DNA of 5,406 nucleotides, from NCBI GenBank assembly GCA_937967345.1, contig CALBTN010000048.1:1-5406 (forward strand). Reading direction: 5' to 3'. Of this stretch, positions 1 to 5,400 are shown in pieces. This DNA is from an uncultured Rubrivivax sp. GTDB taxonomy: Bacteria > Pseudomonadota > Gammaproteobacteria > Burkholderiales > Burkholderiaceae_C. The position numbers and the translations under genes were made by a program. The first letter of the stretch is position 1, and the number at the start of each line of letters is the position of its first letter. The notes beneath the pieces are model-generated. The model was given only the letters and a program-made list of their open reading frames with translations. It ran no database searches and was not told the DNA's origin.

Positions 1-537
1 GGCGACTTCATCACGCGCAACTGGGAGGCGATCCGCCTGGTGCGCAAGCCGGTGGTCGCTGCCGTCAACGGCTTCGCGCTGGGCGGCGGCTGCGAGCTGA
101 TGATGATGTGCGACATCGTCGTTGCCGCCGACACCGCCAAGTTCGGCCAGCCCGAGATCAAGCTGGGCATCATTCCCGGTGCCGGCGGCACGCAGCGGCT
201 GCCGCGCGCGGTGGGCAAGGCCAAGGCGATGGACCTGGTGCTGACCGCGCGGCTGATGGACGCGGCCGAAGCCGAGCGCTCAGGGCTGGTGTCGCGCGTG
301 GTGGCCGCCGACAAGGTGCTGGACGAGGCGCTGGCCATCGGCCAGACGATCTGCGGCTTCAGCGAGCCCAGCGTGATGATGGCCAAGGAGTGCGTGAACC
401 ACGCCTACGACGGCACGCTGGCCGACGGCATGATCTACGAGCGCCGGCTGTTCCACTCGTTGTTCGCCACCGACGATCAGAAGGAAGGCATGGCCGCCTT
501 CGTTGCCAAGCGCAAGCCGCAGTTCACGCACCGCTAG
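1..537 (+). CDS. Enoyl-CoA hydratase (crotonase family), 5'-truncated by window edge
   Basis: This is the C-terminal 178 residues of an enoyl-CoA hydratase, which hydrates trans-2-enoyl-CoA to 3-hydroxyacyl-CoA in beta-oxidation and related cytoplasmic acyl-CoA pathways. The reading frame is open from base 1 and ends at TAG 535-537. Family members have about 258 residues, so about 80 are missing, including the first oxyanion-hole residue. Counting from base 1, the block AAVNGFALGGGCEL lies at residues 20-33 and GQPEIKLGIIPGAGGTQRL at about 49-67. E32 and E52 are 20 residues apart, exactly like catalytic Glu144 and Glu164 of the rat mitochondrial enzyme, and G29 fits the second oxyanion-hole glycine. 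The C-terminal FATDDQKEGMAAFVAKRKP motif is also typical of true hydratases. Both glutamates argue for an active hydratase rather than a diverged crotonase. The physiological substrate and the start lie outside the window. The GTG at 40 is internal, not the start. Confidence 0.95.
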   Translation, partial: GDFITRNWEAIRLVRKPVVAAVNGFALGGGCELMMMCDIVVAADTAKFGQPEIKLGIIPGAGGTQRLPRAVGKAKAMDLVLTARLMDAAEAERSGLVSRVVAADKVLDEALAIGQTICGFSEPSVMMAKECVNHAYDGTLADGMIYERRLFHSLFATDDQKEGMAAFVAKRKPQFTHR

Positions 538-558
538 CGCAAGTTCGCGGCCGCGCCG

Positions 559-585
559 TGGCCGCCGCTGCGCTGGCGGCGGCCA
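559..585. terminator. Possible bidirectional terminator hairpin between convergent genes
   Basis: A perfect 10-bp inverted repeat (559-568 pairing with 576-585) encloses a 7-nt loop. It fills much of the 54-bp gap between the convergent hydratase stop (537) and stress-protein stop (592). Position and stability suggest a shared 3'-end structure. Neither strand has a T-run after the stem, so it is not a canonical intrinsic terminator. It may instead stabilise mRNA ends or act with Rho. Confidence 0.35.
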
Positions 586-591
586 GCAGGG

Positions 592-1398
592 TCATGGCAG
601 CCGCGTGAGCACCGGCACCCCGGCATCGCGCAGGCACTGCGCGGTCACGCTGCCGGTGAGCACGCCGCGCAGGCCGGTGCGCCCGTGGGTGGTCATGGCC
701 AGCATCGCATGACCCAGGCTGCGCACGAACTCGGGGATCGCGTGCTTCGGGTCGCCGTGCAGCACCTCCCAGCCGGTGGCCGCGCCGTAGCGGTCGGTGA
801 TGTCGCGTGCGCGCGCGCGCACGTAGTTGGATTCCTGCACGTCGCCCGAGGCCACGAGCGGGTCGCTGTGCGCCGGCGGCGTGATCACCGAGACCACGAT
901 CAGTTTGGCGCCGAGCCATTTCGCCAGCTCGGCGGCCGGGGCGATGATGGTTTCGGACAGCTCGCTGCCGTCCAGCGGCAGCACCACGTGCTCGATCCTG
1001 GACGGCGCGGCCGGGCCCCCCAACTGCGGGCGAAACATCACCAGCGGCTCGCCCAGTTCGCGCAGCACCTGCAGTGCCACGCCGCCGAACACCGCCTTGG
1101 CAATGCCGCTGTGGCCGTGCGAACACATCGCCACCAGCGTGCCCGGCACGCGGTGGGCTTCGGCGCCGATCGCCGCGGCGACGCCGGCCGCACCGGCCAG
1201 CACGCACAGCGCCTGCGCCTGATGCGGCGCCGCCAGCGCCTGCACGTACGCGGTGGCGGCGGCCTGATCATCGGCGCGGTCGACGACGCGCAGCAAGGCC
1301 AGTTCGGTTTCGGTGGCCTGCGCCACCTCGAAGGCGGGGCCGATCAGCTGCTCGGAAAAGCCGGAGCCGTCGACCGTGACCAGGATGCGCGTGTACAT
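592..1398 (-). CDS. Two-domain universal stress protein (UspA family), downstream paralog
   Basis: This 268-residue cytoplasmic protein is two UspA domains in tandem. Domain 1 opens with MYTRILVTVDGS (1-12). Domain 2 opens with HVVLPLDGS (137-145) and ends with THGRTGLRGVLTGS (237-250) and VPVLTRL. UspA proteins assist survival of stress or starvation, and many bind ATP through G-x2-G-x9-G-(S/T). Here each domain has a degenerate motif. In domain 1 the first glycine is C92, followed by G95 and G105-G106, with the final S/T replaced by Gly. In domain 2 the first glycine is T236, then G239 and G249-S250. Nucleotide binding is therefore uncertain, more so for domain 1. ATG at 1398 is supported by AGGG at 1407-1410 with 8-nt spacing and by alignment with the upstream paralog, to which it is about 70% identical without gaps. 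The gene is convergent with the hydratase. A promoter-like box lies at 1447-1452. The specific stress it answers cannot be told from sequence. Confidence 0.93.
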   Translation of the reverse strand: MYTRILVTVDGSGFSEQLIGPAFEVAQATETELALLRVVDRADDQAAATAYVQALAAPHQAQALCVLAGAAGVAAAIGAEAHRVPGTLVAMCSHGHSGIAKAVFGGVALQVLRELGEPLVMFRPQLGGPAAPSRIEHVVLPLDGSELSETIIAPAAELAKWLGAKLIVVSVITPPAHSDPLVASGDVQESNYVRARARDITDRYGAATGWEVLHGDPKHAIPEFVRSLGHAMLAMTTHGRTGLRGVLTGSVTAQCLRDAGVPVLTRLP

Positions 1399-1446
1399 GT
1401 GGGCTGCCCTTTGCTCGAGCGTGTGACCGTGGGACGCTGCGCGAAG

Positions 1447-1452
1447 ATCATA
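1447..1452 (-). promoter_or_regulatory. -10-like box (TATGAT) for the downstream stress-protein gene
   Basis: On the - strand this hexamer reads TATGAT, a 5/6 match to the sigma-70 -10 consensus, and ends 48 nt before the ATG at 1398. The upstream paralog has TATCAT at nearly the same distance (46 nt), and both sit in the shared context GCCTATSAT. That makes a real promoter more likely than chance. No convincing -35 box is seen 16-18 nt upstream; the spacing falls in an inverted repeat, so an activator or alternative recognition may be involved. Confidence 0.4.
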
Positions 1453-1489
1453 GGCTGGCCAGGCCGCGCCGTGATCGGCCTGGCCAGCC
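1453..1489. repeat. Inverted repeat abutting the -10-like box (14-bp arms)
   Basis: Arm 1453-1466 (GGCTGGCCAGGCCG) is the exact reverse complement of 1476-1489, with a 9-nt spacer. The left arm touches the -10-like box at 1447-1452, so the repeat covers the region where a -35 box and regulator site would lie. It could be an operator, or the stem of an RNA hairpin at the 3' end of the upstream stress-protein transcript. Its right arm shares bases with the next inverted repeat, so the two folds exclude each other. There is no T-run after it on either strand. Confidence 0.6.
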
Positions 1490-1516
1490 CGCGCGCCTTG
1501 CGCGCGCGGGCTGGCC
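1482..1516. repeat. Strong GC inverted repeat between the stress-protein genes (15-bp arms)
   Basis: Arm 1482-1496 (GGCCAGCCCGCGCGC) is perfectly complementary to 1502-1516, around a 5-nt loop. It is the most stable simple hairpin seen in the window. It lies about 70 nt past the stop of the upstream stress-protein gene and upstream of the promoter-like box of the downstream one. No T-run follows it in either direction, so if it stops transcription it would not be by the classical intrinsic mechanism. Bases 1482-1489 are shared with the neighbouring inverted repeat. Confidence 0.6.
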
Positions 1517-1543
1517 TGCGCTGGATCAAGCTTGGCGGCGCTG

Positions 1544-1565
1544 CGGCCGGCGCGTGCGCCGGCCG
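1544..1565 (-). terminator. Hairpin just after the upstream stress-protein gene; terminator-like, no T-run
   Basis: Bases 1544-1553 (CGGCCGGCGC) are the exact reverse complement of 1556-1565. With a realistic 4-nt loop the stem is 9 bp of pure GC. It begins 22 nt past the stop at 1588-1590 on the - strand. An outer GGCGGC (1534-1539) can also pair with GCCGCC (1576-1581), extending the structure over a bulged region. The position fits a 3'-end structure for that transcript. The lack of a T-run leaves the mechanism open. Confidence 0.4.
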
Positions 1566-1587
1566 TGCCGTCTGTGCCGCCGCAGGG

Positions 1588-2394
1588 TCAGGCCAGGCGC
1601 GTGAACACCGGCACCCCGGCATCGCGCAGGCACTGTGCGGTCACGCTGCCGGTGAGCACGCTGCGCAGGCCGGTGCGCCCGTGCGTGGCCATCGCCAGCA
1701 TCGCGTTGCCCTGGCTGCGCACGAACTCGGGGATCGCCTGCTTCGGGTCGCCGTGCAGCACCTCCCAGGTCACATCGACGCCGTAGCGATCGGTGATCTC
1801 GTGCGCGCGGCTGCGCACGTAGCTCGACTCCTGCACGTCGCCCGACGCGATGCTGGCATCGAGCTGCGGCGACGGCTCGATCACCGACACCACGATCAGC
1901 TTGGCGCGCAGCCACTTCGCCAGCGCCGCCGCCTGCGGCACGATGGCTTCGGATGTCGGGCTGCCGTCCAGCGGCAGCACCACGCTGGCCACCTCCGACA
2001 GCGCGGGCGGGCGGTCGGGGTGCGGCCGGAACACCACCGCCGGCTCGCCCAGCTCGCGCAGCACCTTCAGCGCGACGCTGCCGAACAGCACGTGCATCGC
2101 GCCGCTGTGGCCTTGCGAGCAGATGGCCACCAGCGTGCCGGGCACGCGCTTGGCCTCGTCGCGGATCGCCGCGGCGACACCGCCGTCGCCGGCGCGCACG
2201 CACACGGCCTGCGCGCCAACGGGCGCGGCCTGCGCCTGCAGGTATTCGGCCGCCTTGTCCTGGGCATCGTCGCGGTCCACGACGCGCAGCAACGCCAGCG
2301 TGGCGCCGCCGGCCTTTGCGACTTTCGCCGCCGGTGCGATCAGCTGTTCGGCGAACAAGGAGCCGTCAAGGGGAACGAGGATTCGTGTGTACAT
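1588..2394 (-). CDS. Two-domain universal stress protein (UspA family), upstream paralog
   Basis: This is a 268-residue tandem UspA protein, paralogous to the gene at 592-1398. Domain 1 starts MYTRILVPLDGS and domain 2 starts near residue 138 (VVLPLDGS). The proteins align without gaps over their full length. I count about 187 identical residues of 268 overall and 74 of 97 over the last 97, including the block THGRTGLR and a run from VLTGS to AGVPV. In both domains the glycine-rich ATP motif lacks its first glycine: C92 in domain 1 (then G95, G105, S106) and A236 in domain 2 (then G239, G249, S250). Unlike the other copy, domain 1 keeps the final Ser, so it is closer to a binding-competent site. 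I chose ATG at 2394 over an in-frame TTG at 2415 because it aligns with the paralog's start and has GAGG 7 nt upstream. A -10-like box lies at 2441-2446. The protein is probably cytoplasmic; its particular stress is unknown. Confidence 0.93.
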   Translation of the reverse strand: MYTRILVPLDGSLFAEQLIAPAAKVAKAGGATLALLRVVDRDDAQDKAAEYLQAQAAPVGAQAVCVRAGDGGVAAAIRDEAKRVPGTLVAICSQGHSGAMHVLFGSVALKVLRELGEPAVVFRPHPDRPPALSEVASVVLPLDGSPTSEAIVPQAAALAKWLRAKLIVVSVIEPSPQLDASIASGDVQESSYVRSRAHEITDRYGVDVTWEVLHGDPKQAIPEFVRSQGNAMLAMATHGRTGLRSVLTGSVTAQCLRDAGVPVFTRLA

Positions 2395-2401
2395 GGTGGG
2401 G

Positions 2402-2405
2402 CCTC
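2402..2405 (-). promoter_or_regulatory. Ribosome binding site that fixes the upstream stress-protein start
   Basis: The - strand reads GAGG here, 7 nt before the ATG at 2394. This spacing is good for a Shine-Dalgarno site. The alternative TTG start at 2415 would place the site inside the coding region and add seven residues absent from the paralog. Confidence 0.6.
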
Positions 2406-2440
2406 GAAGAAACAAGTGCTGGGATCATCGGGAACGGCAC

Positions 2441-2446
2441 ATGATA
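2441..2446 (-). promoter_or_regulatory. -10-like box (TATCAT) for the upstream stress-protein gene
   Basis: On the - strand this reads TATCAT, a 5/6 match to the sigma-70 -10 consensus, ending 46 nt before the ATG at 2394. It lies in the 114-bp gap after the methyltransferase stop. The paralogous gene has TATGAT at almost the same distance, within the same GCCTATSAT context. No clear -35 box is seen. The box suggests the stress-protein genes are transcribed independently of the three genes upstream. Confidence 0.4.
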
Positions 2447-2508
2447 GGCGCGGCGCGGGTCGCGCAGACCTGGACCGCGCTGCAAGCGAAAGCCGTGTTC
2501 GGCCGGGT

Positions 2509-3225
2509 TCAGCCGTCGCGCCGGCGCAGCAGCCGCGCGTGCATCGGGCGCACGAATGCCGCGCCGCCGCTGCTCATGTGCGGCTCGAAACGCGCACGCA
2601 CCTCGGCGCGCAGCGCCGCATCGAGCCGGCGCTCGGCGAAGCTGACATCGACCATGCGGCGCTCGAAATCGGCGTAGTCGGCAAAGCGCACCGGGGTGAC
2701 GAAATGCCGCTCGAGCACCGCCTCCCAGCCGCCGCCGGCGATGGCGCGGTCCAGCGCCGCCTGCGCCGCCGCGCGCACCGTGCCCTCGTCGTTGAACAGC
2801 CGCACGATCTCGTTGAGCGCACCGGCATACACCGGCTCCGACACGACCAGCAGCCCCTGCGCGCGCAGCACGCGCCGCGCTTCGGCCAGCGCCGCGTCCA
2901 TCGCCGGCAGCGGCACGTGGTGCAGCGACTTGAGCATCAGCGCGGCGTCGAAGCTTGCCTCGGCAAAAGGCACGGCCTGCGCCGGCGCGGCGACGAAGCT
3001 CAGGCCTGGCTGCGGTGCGGCCAGGTTCTTCGCGTGCTGGGTGGCGTCGACCTCGAGCCCGGTGACGCGGCAGCCCGGGTAGCGCTGCAGCAGCGCACGC
3101 GCCAGCCGCGCGTTGCCGCAGCCGAGCTCGACGATGTCCAGCCCGCGTTGCAGCGGCAGCAGTTCGGCCAGCAGTTCGAGTTCGTCGTCGACGCGGCGCG
3201 GGGGTTCAGGGGTCGAGGTGTTCAT
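2509..3225 (-). CDS. Class I SAM-dependent methyltransferase, Methyltransf_11-like
   Basis: This 238-residue soluble protein has a Rossmann-type methyltransferase fold. Motif I is IVELGCGNA at residues 31-39 (the glycine-rich SAM loop). An acidic end of strand beta-2 follows at GLEVD (56-60), expected to bind the SAM ribose. AQAVPFAEASFDAAL at about 82-96 is the usual region around strand 4, followed by LHHV (101-104) and RRVLRAQGLLVVSEP (117-131), the classic post-motif block of this family. The C-terminal third, rich in Arg, Glu and aromatics, probably forms the substrate cap. It matches no substrate class that I recognise, so the acceptor is unknown. Length is normal for the family. The start ATG 3225 is the first after the thioredoxin stop, 27 bp away, with no clear Shine-Dalgarno site. 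It lies in the same frame as the upstream stop, so translation by reinitiation is possible. Spacing suggests one operon with the two genes upstream. Confidence 0.88.
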   Translation of the reverse strand: MNTSTPEPPRRVDDELELLAELLPLQRGLDIVELGCGNARLARALLQRYPGCRVTGLEVDATQHAKNLAAPQPGLSFVAAPAQAVPFAEASFDAALMLKSLHHVPLPAMDAALAEARRVLRAQGLLVVSEPVYAGALNEIVRLFNDEGTVRAAAQAALDRAIAGGGWEAVLERHFVTPVRFADYADFERRMVDVSFAERRLDAALRAEVRARFEPHMSSGGAAFVRPMHARLLRRRDG

Positions 3226-3252
3226 GGTGTGGTGGCGGGCATCGCGGCCCGG

Positions 3253-4050
3253 TCAAAGCGTGCGCAGGCGCTGCTGCAGCGACGCGGCGCTGAGCATGCC
3301 GAAATGGCGTTCGACGATGCGCCCGCGCGCGTCGACGAACAGCGTGGTGGGCAGCCCGGTGGAGCCGATCGCCGGGCCCAGGCGCGATCCGCGGTCGAGC
3401 CACACGCGCTCGAGCACGAAGGGCTGCGCGGCCAGAAAGCGCTGCACCGTGGCTTCGTCCTCGCCCTGGTTGACGAACAGGAAGCGCACGCCGGGCGCGC
3501 GCGCCTGGGCCGCGGCGAAGGCCGGCAGCTCGGCGCGGCAGGGTGCGCACCAGCTGGCCCACAGGTTGATCACCGCCGGCTGGCCCTGGACCAGCGTGTG
3601 CACGCCGGTGCTGCGCCCGCCGCTGTCTTGCAGCGCCAGATCGGGCAGCTCGGGTTGCCGGTGCACGCCCAGCAGGGTCGACGCCAGCGACCAGAAGACA
3701 CTGGCGGCCAGCGCCGCGATGCCCAGCGCGCGGCGCAGCGGCGGCGTGCGCCAGGCGGTCCAGCCAAGCAACGCCAGCGCTGCCGTGGCGCCGGCCCACG
3801 GTGACCAGCCGCCGTCGCGCAGATCGAGCACGCTCCACGGTGCCGCCAGGTAGGCGTCGGCCGCGCCGACGACGAACACCGCGCGCGCCACCGCAAAGCC
3901 GGTCAGCGCCGCCCACCACAGCGCATCGGCCGCGGCGCGCGCGCGCGCACCGGCCAGCCGCGACGCCAGCGCCTGCGCCAGCAGCAGCGCGCCCAGCCAC
4001 AGCAGCGGGCCGGTCGGAAAGGCCAGGGGGCCCAGTTGCAGCGCGGCCAT
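3253..4050 (-). CDS. Membrane-anchored TlpA-like thioredoxin with Lgt-like N-terminal membrane region
   Basis: This 265-residue protein has two parts. The N-terminal 130 residues carry about four hydrophobic segments (near 13-32, 43-63, 84-100, 108-129). Arg-rich loops at 31-38 and 101-107 should be cytoplasmic, which places the C-terminus in the periplasm. From about 135 to 262 there is a TlpA/ResA-type thioredoxin domain with LWASWCAPCRAELP (C168-x-x-C171), the cis-proline motif GLPTTLFVD (P234), and the expected central VNQGED segment. Such proteins act as thiol-disulfide reductases in the periplasm, for example in cytochrome c maturation or repair of oxidised cysteines. The membrane region (LGPLAFPTGPLLW, then an ARAVF / AAPWSVLDLRDGGW pattern) resembles the first helices of prolipoprotein diacylglyceryl transferase. 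It is too short to hold that enzyme's full active site, so I infer an anchor or electron-relay role. The ATG at 4050 is 9 bp after the DUF3422 stop, without a strong Shine-Dalgarno site. Partner and substrate are unknown. Confidence 0.88.
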   Translation of the reverse strand: MAALQLGPLAFPTGPLLWLGALLLAQALASRLAGARARAAADALWWAALTGFAVARAVFVVGAADAYLAAPWSVLDLRDGGWSPWAGATAALALLGWTAWRTPPLRRALGIAALAASVFWSLASTLLGVHRQPELPDLALQDSGGRSTGVHTLVQGQPAVINLWASWCAPCRAELPAFAAAQARAPGVRFLFVNQGEDEATVQRFLAAQPFVLERVWLDRGSRLGPAIGSTGLPTTLFVDARGRIVERHFGMLSAASLQQRLRTL

Positions 4051-4059
4051 GCTGCGGGT

Positions 4060-5400
4060 TCAGTCGTGCGGTGAGGCGTGCAGCCGGGCGTGGATGCGCT
4101 GCGTGGTGCGCCACACGGCCCACAGCACCAGCGGGATCAGCACACCGGCGGCGATTTCGGGGTTGATCGGCAGCCCGGCTGCCTTGGCCGCCTTGGCGCC
4201 GTACAGCAGCAGGCTGACCACGTAGTACGAGATCGCGGCGATGGACAGGCCTTCGACCGTGCTTTGCAGCCGCAGCTGCAGCTGCTGCCCGCGCGACAGC
4301 TTGGCCAGCAGCTGCTCGCTGCGCGCCTCGGTGGCGATGTCCACGCGCGTGCGCAGCAGCGCGCTGGTGCGCTCGACGCGCTGCGACAGCGACGCCAGCC
4401 GGCGCTCGCTGGCGGCCACGGTGGCGATCGCCGGGTGCATGCGCCGCTGCAGGAACACGCCCAGCATCTGCACGCCGGGGATCGCGGCCTCGCGCAGCTC
4501 GGCCACGCGCTGCGCGACCAGGCTGTCGTAGGCGCGGGTGGCGGCGAAGCGGTAGTCGTGCGCGGCGGTGGCGCGCTCGAGCCGCGCGGCCAGCGCGATC
4601 AGCTGCGCCAGCAGCTGCTGGTCGGGCGTCTGCGCGGCTTCGAGCTGCGCGGTCAGCGCCGCCAACGTGGCTTCGGCCTCGTTGAGCTCGGGCGCCAGCG
4701 CCTTGGCCGCCGGCAGGCCGCGCAGCGCCATCAGCCGGTAGGTTTCCAGGTCGAGCAGCCGCTGCACGATGCGCCCGGCGCGCAGCTCGGTGGTCGCCTG
4801 CGGTGCGACCACCAGCATGTGCTCGAAGCCGTCGGCGCGCAGCGCAAAGTCGGTCGCCACCAGCGAGTGGTGATCGCCGCGCTCGCTGCGGCCGGTGAGC
4901 GATGCGGCGACCGAGTCGCTGCCCAGCCAGCGCTGCGCCAGCTCGACCAGCGCCGGCGGGTCGTCGAGCACGCCATGCACCAGCGCCAGCTTGACCGCGG
5001 CCACCGTGCGCCCGGGGATCGCGCGCAGCCAGGCGTTGTCGACGGCCAGCGCATCGAGCCGGGCTGTCGCGCCGCCGGCCAGGCCGGCGCTTTCGGCAAG
5101 CGGCTGCACCAGCGCGTAGCGCGTGAACTCGGTGTGGCGCTCCCACTTCAGCACGGCCCCGCCCAAGCGCAGCAGCTTGAAGTTGCCGGCCAGGTCGTCG
5201 ACGCCGAGCCCGTGCTGGCCCGGCAGGCGGCGCAGGTGCGCGCACTCCTGGTCGCGGCCGATGCCATGGTTGAGCACCGCCACGTGCACCACCAGCGCCG
5301 GCAGCCGGATGCGCACCGGCGGGCGCGCATGCACCTCGTCGTGCAGCGCGGCGCGCAGCGCATCGTCCGGCGGCAGCGCGGTGCGGGCGGCCCCCGGCAC
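4060..5400 (-). CDS. DUF3422 family protein with two C-terminal membrane segments
   Basis: The 446-residue product matches DUF3422, a proteobacterial family of unknown function. Family signatures visible are LRAALHDEVHARPP at 15-28, an early strand LPALVVHVAVLNH (33-45), and the hallmark LKWERHTEFTRYAL at 84-97. A long Ala/Gln/Glu/Arg-rich region from about 205 to 380 is predicted helical, probably coiled coil. It is followed by two hydrophobic segments, LSIAAISYYVVSLLLYG (385-401) and about 415-431, and a short basic tail. This suggests a large cytoplasmic domain anchored at the inner membrane by its C-terminus. The start shown is GTG at 5398-5400. The frame stays open for the last six bases, so the true start may lie off the edge, but the conserved family core begins only about 12 residues in, so little should be missing. 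It is the first visible gene of the unit with the thioredoxin and methyltransferase. No enzymatic function can be assigned. Confidence 0.9.
   Translation of the reverse strand: MPGAARTALPPDDALRAALHDEVHARPPVRIRLPALVVHVAVLNHGIGRDQECAHLRRLPGQHGLGVDDLAGNFKLLRLGGAVLKWERHTEFTRYALVQPLAESAGLAGGATARLDALAVDNAWLRAIPGRTVAAVKLALVHGVLDDPPALVELAQRWLGSDSVAASLTGRSERGDHHSLVATDFALRADGFEHMLVVAPQATTELRAGRIVQRLLDLETYRLMALRGLPAAKALAPELNEAEATLAALTAQLEAAQTPDQQLLAQLIALAARLERATAAHDYRFAATRAYDSLVAQRVAELREAAIPGVQMLGVFLQRRMHPAIATVAASERRLASLSQRVERTSALLRTRVDIATEARSEQLLAKLSRGQQLQLRLQSTVEGLSIAAISYYVVSLLLYGAKAAKAAGLPINPEIAAGVLIPLVLWAVWRTTQRIHARLHASPHD

Noticed and set aside
2395..2415. TTG start at 2415 for the upstream stress protein
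   Set aside because: It would add seven residues absent from the paralog and would place the GAGG ribosome binding site inside the coding region.
2492..2503. Small hairpin GCCG-loop-CGGC just after the methyltransferase stop, followed on the - strand by TTT
   Set aside because: The stem is only 4 bp and the T-run only 3, too weak to call an intrinsic terminator in such GC-rich DNA.
1850..2677. A 275-codon + strand open frame opposite the upstream stress gene
   Set aside because: It is low-complexity, rich in Ser, Ala, Arg and Thr, and lies antisense to a well-supported gene with a clear paralog.
3226..3252. An ATG at 3242 (- strand) as an alternative start near the methyltransferase
   Set aside because: It is out of frame with the methyltransferase by 17 nt and has no Shine-Dalgarno site.
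685..3804. A 1039-codon open frame on the + strand, the longest in the window
   Set aside because: It runs codon-aligned and antisense to both stress genes, the methyltransferase and part of the thioredoxin gene. In that register, stops need TTA, CTA or TCA codons in the real genes, which are rare at this GC content. The product is an Arg/His/Ala/Gln-rich sequence with no recognisable domain and crosses two intergenic gaps.
3206..5245. A 679-codon open frame on the - strand across the thioredoxin and DUF3422 genes
   Set aside because: It is an Arg/Ala-rich out-of-frame shadow of two genes with clear family motifs in another frame, and crosses their junction.
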